Shown here: in pieces, positions 1 through 13,574 of the stretch
How positions within the stretch are numbered: the first letter of the stretch is position 1
How the letters are laid out: each line of letters starts with the position of its first letter
Origin: Cytospora piceicola
Lineage: Eukaryota; Ascomycota; Sordariomycetes; Diaporthales; Cytosporaceae
Length of the DNA: 64,000 bases
Reading direction: 5' to 3'
Assembly: GCA_023375675.1 (NCBI GenBank)
Contig: JALQBC010000060.1
Location: 104,519-168,518 of the forward strand
The notes under the pieces: generated by a model
Database searches by the model: none
Seen by the model: only the letters and a program-made list of their open reading frames with translations
Told to the model about the DNA's origin: nothing
Program-made: the position numbers and the translations under genes

Positions 1-3000
1 GGTCTGTAAGGACCAGTGCGGTTGCGCCGACGGCGGTCGCGACGATAGGAACACCTGCCAGAGCGGCTTCGGCGATGGCGAGGGGCAGACCCTCGGAAAG
101 TGACGAGTTCATGAATAGCCAAGCATCCTTGAGAACGTCTTGTGGTCGGCCAAAGCCTCCCAGGGTGACCTTGTCCGACATCTTGCATTGCTGGATCAGC
201 TTCGTCATGTCGATAGTATAACTCGGCTCCCGATCCTGCGCTCCATACACAACAAGACGGTAGTCTTTGAAGCCAAACTTGTTGATGATGATGTCCGCGG
301 CCAGCAGAGCGGTGCGCACGTCCTTGATAAACTGCACATTAGACAGCATGATGACGGTAGGCACTTCAGTGCGGACCTTGTCCACAGGCTGGAAAGACTC
401 CATGTTACCGACGCCATTGACAATGGGGTCAATCTTGCGGCGGAACTGGTTCTTGTGGCTGACTTTGCCCATGTCTGTGCCAAGATCGGCTTCCCACATG
501 GGGTTGAAGAAGGAGGTGCAGGGAAGGATGACATCGGCATGGAAGTAGGCCAACTTCGTTGCCAGGCCAATACCAGCGAGGAGCATGGACTGCACCGGGA
601 TCGAAAGCTCGCACTGAGCGGGAGAGATGTTGAGGCAGCACTCTCTCCAAAGGATGGCGTGATCCCAGATGCCGAACGTGGTTCCTCGCTTGTACTTGAG
701 CAGCATGCCAAACAAACTGCTGATACCATGATGGGTACTCTGGAAGACCTGAGGGCAGTTCTCGGGAGACTGGACACTGAAGATGAAGAAGTAAGACTTG
801 TAAATTGCTAGCGCGTCCCGGAAGTCTGTCATGCTTGGGCGAGACAGTTCGAACCAGTCAGACGGATCGGTGATGTCGGGATCATCGTAGCTCTCCAGCC
901 ATGCCTCGGCCCAAGCGGCGTTGACCTCCTTGCTGTTCCAGGTCTCGTTGTAGTCCTTGTGCTCGAAGTACTTGAACATTGTGAGCATAACGTTGCTGAA
1001 GTGCAATAGACCAGGCCGGCCGATGTGACGCGAGCGTGCGCCCTTCACGAATTGCTTGAGCAGCGGCACGAAGGTGTTCATGATGTCGCGCTTGATCTCG
1101 GTGTTGCCAATCTTGCGATCAACTTCTGACTGGAGGAGGTTGTCAATGACACCATGGTTGGGTGTCTTGCCGTCGAGACCCCATAGAGGCAGGATCTTGA
1201 GCGATTGGACATTCTTCTCAATCTGGAAGCGAGGGATACCGTACTCGTTTGCCGACTCGGCGAGGACGTGATTGCGGATGGTACTGTGGCCATTGACCAG
1301 ATCACGGCGGCAGTTAGACACACCACCGGGCGCCTCAGGCCAGCAGCCGACGTCGTTGAAGATGACCGATATGCGCTGATTAGTGTCTTTGATGCAGTCC
1401 TCAGGGCGCGTGGTCATCTGGTTCGCATCCTTGCCCAAACCCATGGCGTACAGATCCGACGACTTGATCGGCAACATGCACACCTCCGAGACATCCTTCT
1501 CAATCTCGATGGCGGCTACAATCTGCTCGATATGGTCGTCCAGCTGCTTCTTGGCGGACGTGAGCTGGCCTGACGATCGGTATCGCCAGTACTTCTGCAA
1601 AGTAGGCTCCTCGCGGAGAATGAGCTCGTCCATCCAGCACGCCGTGATTCCGTCAAGGGAATGTGACTTGAGCCAGTTGTTCCATAGTTCCGTGCGCAGC
1701 CACCAGGTTGGCAGGCGAGAGTACACCTTCTTCTTGTGCCAATAGCTCCAAGAGCCGGGGTTGAAGATGGTCGACAAGGACTTGACAGCACGACTGCTGC
1801 CCGCGTATTTGTAAATACGACGGACATCGTCACGCTTGTGGCGGATGAATAGGTCATCGTTCACAAAGGACACATCTGTCGGCCGGATTTGCATGATGCT
1901 CTCCTCGGGGAAAACTTCCGGGGGATCGGTAACCATGCACCGAACGTAGTCGTCTTCGAGTATAGTGACCATGGTCGGGTCGCGACGGTGGGCATAGTTA
2001 CTGGTAGTGGTGTACACCTTGGTGCCAATCTGGCGAACAATGCGGCAGACGCGGTCAGAGGGAACCCAGTCCAGCTTCGTGCCAACATCAGCTCGCAGAG
2101 GAACACCCCAGTAGACAGCGAAGGTGTCTGTGCTGTTGAATTCGGTCTGTCTGAACTCGGCGCGGAGGATCTCGTGACTGCTCTTGGGACTAGACTTGTA
2201 CGAGTATTTGAATTCGTACTCCGTGGCACCGAAGACCATCGTTCCATGGGTGACGCGTCCATATTTGTCGTAGTAGCTTCGCTTGAAGTATACGCCGTCA
2301 ACGACCTCCTTGTAGGTAGGCCACCTGGATCGAGAGTTCTCAGGATAGTAGTATGTGGAGTAGGCCCAAGGATGAGCATTCTTCTCCGTGCTGGACGATT
2401 TATCCTGGCGACTCGCCAGCCTGAAGACATCATCATAGACCGCTATGGATACCGGATCAACGTCGGTTGGACGAGCTGACAGCTGCGCATCGAAAACATC
2501 TAGTGTGATCGAATCCTGGTCGTTTCGCGCCGCAAAGCCAGTGATGATCTTTCTTGGCTGCTCAATGACAATGCGATCCTTGACCAGAGTTCTTGAAGCT
2601 CCCTTCTTTGCTAGTCGAGATATGCGAACCAAGTTCTTGCGGTGGAAGATGAGGAGGACGTAGACCCAGATATTCTTCAAAACCCAGCAGCAGTGCCAAA
2701 AGGTCAGGAGGGTCCAAAGAATGGGACCGCGAGCGTACGAGTACCGGAACGTGTACCACAGCTCCCTCTCAATGTCCGATCCAGCGCCCGTAATGATGCC
2801 TACCCACTTTGTGAAGGTGGTTGGAATAGACGAAAAGGTCTCTACGAGAGCCCAGAAGAAAGTTTTACGTCGTGTTCCCATGTGGACCGGAGCACACTGC
2901 AGCTCTGATTTAGCTATGGGTATGGTGCCGGTCTCGAGAGAGTAGTTGGCATTGACGTGCTCGCGCTCAAGCGTCTTCTGGTAGATGGTCAGGGCAGTCT

Positions 3001-6000
3001 CCAGGTGGAAGTCAGAAGTCTGCAGGTCAATGGACCCCTGGGCCATGAACTGGTGCAAATCCCTGGAAACAGAGACCGGGTCACCTAGGATGCGGCAGAA
3101 AATAACCTCGCGGACGTAAGGTGGTAGCTCGCGCCATGCGGTATCAACATGGATGCCGAGGCAAAGGTGCTTCATGACCTTTAGGTTTGTCTTCTGTTGA
3201 ATCTCCATGAGGGTTGTCAGGTCGGATGTGGAGAGCTCGAAGTCAATGCGTCGTGACAATTGCTCTGTCTCGTGTAGGAAATGCTCTGCTTGGATAGCAC
3301 GCTGACGGTCCATGTGGAAGATGGCACGAGCAGTATGGAAGAGGATTGCCTCGGTCGCGAAGTAAGCCAGAAGAGGCTGCCACGTTGGCACATTGATCTC
3401 GTCATCGAGTAGATATCCTGTCGAAATCTCGAGAATGTTACCATCGTACCGGCTGAACGACATGGAACTGCCAAAGCCCATATCCATGAAAGCGGTGCGT
3501 GTGCATATGTTGATCTGGATCCTCCCCGACTTCCACATTTCGAGAGCAACCTTGATGACATCCTCTGACCATGCGGCGTTCTGGGCGTGTACGTTGGGCT
3601 GGTCGACCCCGAGGCGAAGAAGCACAGGGATTCTGTCACAAATAAGATGAGAAGAAGCAGCCGACACCTTCCTCCCAGGTATTTCTTTCCATGTGGAAAC
3701 CTCCGAGGTCTCCGAGACCGCCATGCTTGGGTTAGACAGTCGGGGTTGCGTCCAGCAGGTTGAAGACACATCACTTGCTCGTGAGTTGCGCGGCCGCTTC
3801 TGAATGTGTAGGTCCTTCCAGACGAAGTAAGTTGTCAATACAGCCGCCATGATGGCAGCAACATTGAGAGCGATCACATCCATGTAGTACATGTTTATGT
3901 CGCCATAGACGCCATGAATGATACACCCAACGACGAAACCAACCACGGCACTGGACAGGATAGACCCAACGTGATATTTCACATCCGTAGTGAAGCATCT
4001 GTTGAACTGAAAGATCATGACCGATGTGTACGCGATGACATACGCGTAATAGAGGCCGATGACTCTTGTGTCACTGACAAATAACCATACGAAAATGGAA
4101 GTCAATCCGAGCCAGAACACGAGGTTACGGGAAAGCTCAAACAGAGCCTTGACGTACTTCATCCGTCGACTTTTCTCCCAGTCTTCCTCGACACGCTTGG
4201 CGTGGTCAAAGTCGCTCAGCTTCTCCTCGGACAAGGCATAGTTGCCAGACCAGTACTTCTGTAGCGTTCCGTCGAGTGTCATGACTGATGCGCAGAAGTA
4301 AAGAATCGCGAAGCAAATGCCGTACCGAGCCCCTTTCCTCGCGGGATCGAATAGTGAGATTGGAGGATTTCTGGCACTCATGACGATGCTGACCCATCTG
4401 TCCATCAGCGCAACTAGGAAAAGACCGACACTGGTACCAATATCGAAGCGGGCGTAGCGGAAGAGGACAAAGATGCTGTGCTCTTTCAGCCCCTGGGACA
4501 GCTGTTCCTGCGTCTTGAGCGCCTGGCTGACCTGGCCAAACCAGCCAGTAGTAAGAGTTTCTGCTCTGGGCCTGGCAGGATCGTCCTTCTTCAGGAGCCA
4601 GTCTAGGTAGGGCATGCCCCTAGCGACACGTGCAATGACGGGATCAGCGTGCTTGGTGCGACCAATGCCGAAGATTCCGTCGCTGTAAGCCTCGATCTTC
4701 TTGCGGAAAGCCATCAGTGCCAATTTCTTTCTGACCTCCGGGGAAATGTTGTCCTCGGCGGGCTTGTCCACTGTCGTGCCTTTGCTGCTGCCAGACAAAC
4801 CCTCAGCGGCCTTGGCTTCCATCTTGGCATTGTACCAGCTCATGATATCCTTTTCCGTGATGCGTGGGATCTTGGTCATCCAGGTGGACCACTCATGGCA
4901 CAGTTGGCGGTATTGAAAAAGAATGAGAACAAGGAAGCCGTAGGTTACCGGCAGGTAAACTATCACATCGTGCCCAGGGACGAAGGCCGAAATAAGAGGC
5001 GAGAGGAAGAACACGGGGATGGTTCGCCATAGAACAGTGCGGCCGGATGTGAGAGGGCTGCCCCGCTGGTGCACAGTTGCCATAACGCCTGGAAGTTTGC
5101 TAGTTAGCCGGCTGGTATGGAAACCACTGACAGTGAGCTGTGACGTACCAAGAATGTTCAAATACATTGCAATGGCAATGAGGTACAGGAAGAACACGAT
5201 GGCGGTGGGAACATTGACCTTGACGGCAAAGATGATGAATCCCACAATGCCAACAAGGACAGTGAGAACGAAACCACCAGAAAGTCGCTGCACGTGGAAG
5301 TAAATCATATTGTCATACGCGTACTGCTCTTCTGTCAGATTTGTTTCTCCTGAAACTCCAAAAGTCCATCGCATGGGGTTCACTCACGTTGCAGATGTAG
5401 TAGTTGCCGATGCTGCCAACCCAGCCGGTCACACCCGCCGAGATCAGCAATGACATCAGGAGGGCATAGCTTGCAGCATTGAGATATTCGTTACCCATCC
5501 ACGCCGTCATGAACAGTCCACGCCCGATGAACGTCAGCAGAATGATGTCGATGATGGCAGGGAGACAGAAGATCGAAAGCGCGCCAAACTCTGCGAACTT
5601 CTCCCGCATTTGAGTTACGGTCTTGACGAATCCCTTGCGAGATGGACCATCTGGGTCCATCTCATCGTTCACCGTGGCAGTACTATCCGGCTTAGCAAAG
5701 GTATTCAGGATCTTTTTGTCCTTGAACCCACTTGGTGGTGGATGTTCCTCGAGGAACCCGCGGTACTTGTTGTAGATGATCTCACCCAGATCTCGTGGGA
5801 GCATGCCGAAGTAAGCCTCGCATGATGAGCCAAGGGCCCACAGCTCGGAGAATACGGCGGCCTGGTCCGGCTGCGACAGGAAGAACGGGCATCGGTCTGT
5901 GGTCTCGATGTAGACGTCTTCGAAAGCACCCTTCCGCAAAGCCGCGAAAAAGATGAGCGCGAAGAGGTCGGCGTTGATGTCGACGTATTCGCAATCCGTC

Positions 6001-8322
6001 CAGGAGCACCATGGATCATATGCGTGGAGGAGCGCATCACAAAATGTGTTGAGCTTCTCCCGGTCTCCCACGAACAGGGCATCGACGACGGTCCTATCGA
6101 CAGAGTGGTATAAAGCCAGCAGATTTTCAACTGAAGGGAGCTTGTTCGCCCCCATGCGCACGAAGTCTTGGAGCCGGCGACGGAAGAGTACCTCTATATC
6201 GGACGATCCGCTCAAGAAACCCTGAGAGGTGGCGTGGTTCCAGGACTCCAACGAGGCTTGGTCGATTAAGACCGTGCGGCAATGTTCTTCGATACCGTAC
6301 TGGAAGTGATGGCTCGTTTGGGAGACCTTGATCTGCTCTAGGAGGGTGAGGGTCTCGGCTGGAGTGGCATTGTCGATCTGATTTCGGATGCTCAAAGGCA
6401 GAGCCAGGTCTTCGTGCTCAGGGTTGAGAATTCGTTCCAGTTGCAGTTCCTCCTCGTACCGCTCAACGCGAGAGACATTGTGGTGTGCCAGCCACGTGTG
6501 CAGTACTGTGGCCATATCGCTCGAACAACGCCTCGAGATAAACAAGTCGAATCCACCTTGCGTTGAACCAATATAGCTCTGCTCCTTCTTCGTGTTGTGT
6601 GCGTTGGAGACACCCCAGAATTCAGCAGCATTATCGGGAAGTGTGAAGCCGCTACCGAGACCTTTGTAGAGGCACACCCTTTTTTGCCTGAGGCCTTCTA
6701 TAAGATCTTCCACCAGGTGAACGTACTTGGAAGTCTGGGGATACTGCTTGTAAGCTTCCATAAGCTTGGTTACCTCGACTTCTGGGATGCGGTGCAGCAT
6801 CTTTAGGCCTTTCAGGTGGATTTGAGTATTCAAAATCGCCTTATGTTGAGCTATTGTTGGTTCGCTCAGTAGTGGGACACAGCCATATGGCGAGATTTGC
6901 TCCCCTTGCGATGTGTACTCCCAAAGATTCTCCCTAGCCGGTGCATCCGGGATGTAGTCTGGTGGGGGGACCTTGACAGGTCGTTCCACCCTCAAAGCTC
7001 GCAAGTCCTCAGGGAGAGGGAGCGGCTTCAAAAGCTCATCGATGTTGGGAATGATTTGCTGGAGCTCCCCAAACGGTAAGCTAGCCACCTTCTCGATAGA
7101 GTCTCGACGCCCATTGCCAACATGTGTGATGCGCTTTCGTTCCATCCACGAACTCTGTAACTCGGATGTCTCGGGTCGCCTCAGGTATTCAAACGCACTC
7201 AAGCTCGCAGGCATCTTCGGGGTAGTATCTTGTTGGTTGGTAGGTGATGCCACCGGTCCATGTTCGAGCACTGCTGCAAAGTGATCGGACAGCTTTTGAG
7301 ACCTCCGCACGACGGCTGCAGAGGGACGGGCATACCAGCGATCCAGGAAGCCCACAAAGAAGGTTGGTCGCTCCACTCGCTGGTCTGCACATTTGGCCAT
7401 GACATCTCGCAATGCTATCGAGCGAAAGTAGTCCCTCCTGCTTCCGTCTTCAAGGATACACGCATTCTTGATGATGATACCGGCAAGGAACTTTAGGTTT
7501 ATTCTCTCCAGGACCTTGCTGTCATGGTGACACTTGAGCACAACAGGTACTTGAAGTTCGCACAGCCGGATGAGGATCTCGGGGGCGAATGCTACGCCAT
7601 TGTCACGTAGCAGATCGACGTCAAGAACCAGTCCAACCACCGCATTGTCGCTGTAGACATTGAAAAGGTAGTCCACGGTGACAGAGATCGCTGATCCAGA
7701 TGGAGTGTCTGCTCCTAGGTCTTGGCCGTCGACGAGGCCGAGCACAGGCGTAGACGGGGGGACTCCGGCGATCGTACTTGATGTCTCCGAGAATGAATTG
7801 TGCTCGGTGTCTTCGGTCGCTTTGTCCAAGAATGGCAAGGCGACGATGAGCAAGTCATGCTCTGCACTGGTCTTCCCCAAGTTTGGGACTGGGCTGTCTT
7901 TCCCGAAAACGCAATATGACTTGACGGCGGACAGATCCAAACATGGCGATGGCTCAAGCGCCTTGGCTTGCTCCAGCGTTTTGGCCTTGTCTGAACTTGC
8001 ATGGTGTTAGCCGGAGGCGTCAAGTGGAGTTGACAAAGAGAACAGTTCAAGACAAAGAGAAATGGAGAGGCATGCCCACAAACCTTCTTTTCCTTTTCCT
8101 CCATATTCCGTATAATTGCCTGCATTTTTCGCCCAAGGTGAGGAGGATTGGGATGCCAATTGCGACAATAGCCAAGATAAAAGTAAACCACTGCGCAGGG
8201 GAGAGGAAGCGCTCATTATTTGGCAGAACAGAGTTTGTGTATATGATACAGTCGTCTGTATTATCATCACCTTTTGGTAGTACACATTTATCTGACAACG
8301 CAGGCGGCTGGAAGCCTGCCAT
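1..8322 (-). CDS. gtb3: Gtb3-like GAG glycosyltransferase (multi-span membrane protein with C-terminal GT4 domain), 3' end outside window
   Basis: Proposed polymerase of galactosaminogalactan (GAG), using UDP-Gal and UDP-GalNAc at the plasma membrane. Four exons can be read: 8322-8084, 7995-5388, 5323-5149 and 5088 to the window edge. Their phases agree, giving at least 2,703 residues with no stop. Residues about 44-64 form a membrane helix. A long soluble region I do not recognise follows, then several groups of membrane helices (exon 2 end, exon 3, first part of exon 4). From about residue 2245 the protein matches the PelF/DUF3492-type GT4 fold, starting with a segment containing GCWPEAPGGVSN. 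The retaining-GT EX7E motif (EGLPLAIAE) lies near residue 2674. The window ends inside the C-terminal GT-B half. Start chosen as the ATG just before the membrane helix. The first intron's acceptor (GCAAG) was picked because it keeps phase and is the least certain junction. It is divergent from uge3. Family call is firm; polymerase role is from Aspergillus work. Confidence 0.9.
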
Positions 8323-9534
8323 GATGGAGGAGGATAGTAAGTAGGACTGGCGGGTAGGGAGGTCGCAGTGCAATGCAGAGCAGTGGGAGAGCCCGGCGAC
8401 CAAGACAGTCAGTGAGATAGGTTGAGCGGTCGTGGCATTAACGATTAACGAAAGACGGTTGAGTACCTATTAGGGTATCAAGACATGGCTGGACGTCAAA
8501 GAAAGGCGGGTGGAGTTGGACAGGGGTCACGCCAACTTGCTCATGAAATCGGGTCGGTAGAGGAAACAGAAGCAAAAGTTGATAATGGAAGACGGGTGGA
8601 AGAATAGAGATGGCGGATTAGAAAAAAAAAAGGCAGGAGAATCAAAGTGGCTTTCAAGCCATGCGAGCAGTACTGTGTGGACAGGAAAGCCAGGTGTGGA
8701 TGAAACCCGGGAAGTGGAAGGACACAGCCAGAATATTGGGAACGCAACAGACAATAGACTAACAGCGAACCCGACGGCTGGCCAACTAATAATCCGTAGG
8801 AACCACAGAGGTGCCAGTAGTGAACGACATCGCGTATTTAGCAGAGAGCCTGACCCTGCTTTGACGTGCGGGCATGCCATGTGGATCCCGTACTTCGGCC
8901 CAGTAGACCCAACAGACAGGCCCTGGGGCCGTTCGAGCCAACTAGCCCTCGTCATAAACTGGGCCCATGTGTCAACCAGGGATCATGAGTATTCAGCAAG
9001 TACGGGTTTTGCAGGCCCTGTCAGAGGATGGCACACGAGGTACAGCCCCGGTAGCTGCTCGTACAGGTTCTGTGGCACAGCGGCAGAGCGGATAGGATGT
9101 CGCCGGCGCGGGCCTTCCAGGCATGTCTCGAATTTGCCCCCTCCCCCGGCATGATGGTGAGTTTTGAGAAGATAGATCCAGGTTACAGGAAGAGTGTGCC
9201 TGGGATATTGGATACACAATAGGATATGAAGAGAGGGGGGGGGGGACCATCGAGAAGACCGATGATCGTCATGCACGTTTGATGCGCACTGCAGCACCTC
9301 TTCCTGTGAGTCCGACCGTGACAGGGCGGAAAAGATTGGAGGGATCGCCTGATCAACAGGATTCGCTGCTTCCAGGAGCGGGCAGAAACCTGGTACAGAG
9401 GTTGCAGTACCAAGAGAACCCGTGCTTTTCAGGTGGGTTGGAGGGATGTCGTTATGGCTGATGGCGGCAGATGATGCTGGTCCGAGGGGGGGCCCCCGGG
9501 GCCCCTTGGTGAAGCAACGTAACAACACCCTTCC

Positions 9535-9600
9535 CATACCTAGGTAGCCATACATCCCATACCGTATGGGTAATTACCTAGGTAGTTACCAGGTAAGGCC
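9535..9600. repeat. CCTAGG-centred palindromic cluster
   Basis: Two ACCTAGGTA palindromes and an inverted CCCATAC/GTATGGG pair lie within 65 bases upstream of gtb3. The same motif recurs in other intergenic regions of the window but not in the coding exons. Confidence 0.6.
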
Positions 9601-10114
9601 AAGCTCCCCAAGTTCAAGTCGTTCATCCACCACCAGGAGCCAACTCGATCGGGAAAAGCGTTTTACCGGCATTGATTGGCACATTTTGGCGCCAGGGTGA
9701 GACAGAGACATGACATTACCGCATAGTCGGGGCAAGGAATCGAGGGGAAAGTTTCGCCGTGTGGTCCTTAGTTCATCACGGGGTGGCAGTGCTACAGAGT
9801 TTTGAACGCAGAGTTTGGACGCCACGTAGGACAAGCAGGACCGAAAGGAGCACGTCGCAGTCCATATTGATACCCATACGGAGGGCTCAGGGAACACAGC
9901 ACTTCTGTGCACAGGGTCTCTTCTTCCATTTCGGGGCCGGGCGGTCCAAGGTTGGTTGTGGCGGGGCGCCCCCGGATTTTGTTGGAAATTGCAGAGTGTT
10001 ACGGACTCGGAACAAGAGCGAAAATGGGGCAAGTGTGCCTGTAGATCATGTCTGCTGGGTAGATACCTAGGTGGACTAGGTAGTTTTATGACTCCAGAAG
10101 CAGGGCAGGGCGGA

Positions 10115-10149
10115 GTTGCGTTGCGTTGCGTTCCGTTGCGTTGCGTTGT
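10115..10149. repeat. GTTGC pentanucleotide array
   Basis: Seven near-perfect tandem GTTGC units, one with a T-to-C change. The reverse-complement unit GCAAC is repeated at 46808-46834. Confidence 0.9.
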
Positions 10150-10429
10150 TCGGTTCGGCGAGCTCGATCTCTCCTTTGCCCCTTGTTGTTGGCAGAAAAG
10201 GGAAGTGACCAGGTGAGTGACATTAGAGTTGACCTAGCGTTACTGTGGTATGCTTTTTTTTTTTTCGTTCCTTCTTCTTCCTCTTCGATATGCATCTATC
10301 GGGAGTGCGGAGTCTTCGGTCGACCAGACTGGTGTGTGGGGTTGTTTGCTGTACCCACCTGCCCACTTAAACTCAACTGGTGATGTGGCCCGTGTCCTTC
10401 CAGAGCCCACTTTAGCTGTCCAGGTGGTA

Positions 10430-10630
10430 AGCACGATGCAAAGTACGTACCGAGGTACCTGTACTATCTGTACAACATGTAGCGTACCGTTTGTTTTGAC
10501 ATGGGGGTTATTTCCCGTATCCGGAATAGTCGGCTCGTTAAGGTACGTGACTGAATCGGGCAGTATCTACCAGGGTATCTACCTAGGTAGGTTATTCTAC
10601 TGTGGTACCAGGGTACCTAGGTACTTACAT
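10430..10630. repeat. Dense GGTACC/CCTAGG palindrome cluster
   Basis: Several overlapping GTACGTAC, GGTACC and ACCTAGGTA palindromes within 200 bases of the gtb3-uge3 intergenic region. Nothing suggests coding. Confidence 0.6.
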
Positions 10631-11109
10631 AATAAAGTGCGGATCCGGTACGGGTTTCGAATGACGACACCCGGCCGACTTCATGTGTTCGAGATCAAAC
10701 CTCATGGATTGACTTTTGTACCTGGTGCACAAACCTTGTGAAACCGCCACCCTTCCTTGGCAATAATACTGTTATACGGTGGATGGTGATGATTACTGCC
10801 TTTTGCTCTTATTGTCCAGACACTCACTTGTCCCGTCATTACTACGGCTGCTCCGGAGCACAACCCCGCGTACTTTCATTCGGCCCTCCAAAAAGACAAG
10901 GTCCTTTCATAAATCTTAGCACGCCGTGGGAGATAATCGCCCTTCACGCTACACACAGATACGCTGCCAAGTCACAACGGGTAATTCAGCTTCCGCCGCT
11001 AGACAAACCAACAACTGGCCGGGCGTTCTCTAGTACTTGAGCCAACGAACGAACGCACGTTGGTGCCCTGGTGCCCTGGTGCCTCGGTACACCGGCAAAT
11101 CCACTACTG

Positions 11110-11141
11110 CCTGATCCTGATCCTGATCTGATCCTGATCCC
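11110..11141. repeat. CCTGAT hexanucleotide repeat
   Basis: About five imperfect CCTGAT units, one of them shortened. Confidence 0.8.
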
Positions 11142-12035
11142 GCTCCTCTCTCATCGTCCGTCCTACTACCTAGGCACCGTGTGAAAGTAAGACTTCCAGC
11201 GCATTGTGCACAACAATGCACCAAACCTTGGTCCCTTTGTGGCACTACTCTAATTTTGGCCTTTATTCAGCCTTTCAGCCCTTCCGTGTCGTGCCGTCTC
11301 CGTCCCGCTCTCCGGACACCCACAGGGGTGGCGGAGGGGAGTGTATTTGTCACTTCTGGGCCGTCCTCTCCTTTTTCTTTCTTTCTTACTAAATACCGAC
11401 ACTGCGGATAATCAAAAAAAAAACAGCACGGATCGCGCGGTAAGTGTATGATTTCGTCTTGCCATGGCGGGCACTACCTACATTTTCCCACGTGTAGTAG
11501 CGACCGTTGATGCCGCCATTGCAAAGACAATGGCACCTCAGAAGTTGCCTAGCATGGTGTTTTGACCCGGGCATCACCCACACGGCATTCCACGGCATCC
11601 TTGGACAAAATAGACAACCAAAAAGGCGTTGGCAATTTCAAGCTTCATGGCAAATGGGAATCCGGCCCGTCTGTCCGGGCTCCTCAGGACTGGATCTTAT
11701 GCAAACGATTTCACCATATGAACGGCACCAAACATTAGGTCAACCAAAGGCCCCCCAGGGTGGTCTTTGTGCTCTTTTCAGCCTCTTCCGCTACCGATCT
11801 GGGTAGCGCAACGTGGGTTTCCGGCTAGAAGGTTGGCTAGAAGGAAGTACACCCTTTGCTAGAGAAAAACAACGACATATCTATTGCAGATATGCCAGAA
11901 CAATCACACATACAGATCTTTGGATTGGACAGGGGCTTGGATGCACAGACCAAGATTCGAGCCTTTCTGTCACTGCGGCTGCTGCTGCTTGGAACAAGTT
12001 CTACCACGCGCACTCGAACCAGCCGTGCCAAATAT

Positions 12036-12080
12036 CCACACCCACACACACACACACACACACACACTTACACACACACC
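12036..12080. repeat. CA dinucleotide microsatellite
   Basis: A CA run of about 40 bases with one CC and one TT interruption. It makes the His-Thr-rich stretches of the spurious open frames overlapping it. Confidence 0.95.
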
Positions 12081-13574
12081 CTTCTGCCGCAGTCTGCGGT
12101 CTGCAATATGTATTGGGCACACTACGTGTGACTGCAGCGTCGTATCCAGATCACGCATTCCCTTTCCATATTCCACCAGCATGTCATCATCCAGCGTGCT
12201 TTGCCAAGCTAGCGGCTCCTCAGCTGTCTTGCGGCTGGTTCGCCTTGATTGTCCAGCTCTCACTGCACACCAACGACTCTTCGAGGCAGGGCTTATTCTG
12301 TGCTCCATTACTCTCTTACGTTTTCGTCACTTCAGTGGCCTCCAATTTACTCAATCTAATCCATCACATCGGGGCCCGTCCACGGCCAAGTGGCTTTTCA
12401 TGGACGTCCCAACCTGGCATCCCCTGGCCCCCAAGTGGCGTCGGTATTTCCACGATAGTTACCGTGCCGTTGAAAGTTCTAGCGCCAAAATACCCTTCTG
12501 CCATGGTACCTTTCGTATGTACCCTCACCTTGACCCAAAATATCCACTCGGCCGCTCACGCTGCCGCTCACGAGGAGCAAGCGCCTACATCTAGGTACCC
12601 ACCCCGGTTCCAAGATGCCTGGGCCACGTCTTGACTTCCTTGGCACTGCATACATATCCACCAGGTACATCAGTTCCGATGTACTTTTCTCTTTTAGTTG
12701 GGATTGGCAACTTTCTTTACGAGACAGGGGCCTGAAGGAAGAGACCAGAGCCCTTAGGCACTTCGACGGCGCGGTTTAGTTGAAGCACTGGTCAAACCCT
12801 GAGTGGAACCGGGTGTGGCACAGAGCAAGGTGATGGGGACAGACGGACATCGTACCGTGAGCTTGCTCTTTAGACCCTGGCCTCTCTTGTTCGACAATGA
12901 TTAATGCCTTCCGCTGCAGAATGGAAAGCCGTCCCGAACGTCGGTCCACCCGAATCCATGGTACCAGTGTCCAGGGTGGCAGGGAGTAGCCAGGCCCTCT
13001 TGGAGAGATTTTTCTCTTTCGGGCACGTCATGTTACTGTTTTGACCGACCAACTCACGTTTTCCTGTCACAGTCCACCTGTATTGCTATTTCCGTCTGCC
13101 TCTACCCATGTACCACATGTACTATTACCAGGCCCAGTGTGGTCTAGGCCGTGAGACATGGCTCGCTTCGATCCGAGAGTGTCCAATGTCGGGTCCACGA
13201 TGACCTGACCGGCCTCAACACAGGATCTCGCTAACGTATTCGATGCCATGGTCCCGGCTAAAGCCTTATTCTCCGAACGCCCTAGCAAAAATGCAAGTAC
13301 ATTTAACGTTATTCGCCGTCCAACGTTGACGCCCGCAGCGGTCGGCCTTCTTATACCGGGACTATCGAATCTCTTCCCGTTCTATTGATTACTTCGTCAA
13401 AGTCCGTGGCCTAGCTTCCTTTCGTTTGTTACAAAAGAGCCTCCTTGTTCTGGACTTGTGATTCATCTTCCCACTTGTCTCGTTCAAGTTCATCTACAGA
13501 GCCGCTTATCCTTTCATCCACTCTCGCTAGGACATACCTACCATCACGACGGTCTTCACCATAACTCCACTACC

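Larger units (their letters stand above)
8323..13574. other. 5.25-kb divergent intergenic region between gtb3 and uge3
   Basis: No convincing gene seen. Open frames here are short, overlap on both strands and are rich in low-complexity residues. The stretch holds poly-A/G runs, a GTTGC array, a CA array, a CCTGAT repeat and several CCTAGG/GGTACC palindromes. It must contain the promoters of both gtb3 and uge3. I cannot assign individual regulator sites. Confidence 0.6.

Noticed and set aside
140..811. Plus-strand frame of 223 codons
   Set aside because: Shadow of the gtb3 GT4 exon, which is continuous on the minus strand and carries conserved motifs.
11813..12634. Plus-strand frame of 273 codons and an overlapping one of 236 codons upstream of uge3
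   Set aside because: Both run through the CA microsatellite, have His/Thr runs, no recognisable domain, and compete with each other and with minus-strand frames. No splice or start context favours either.
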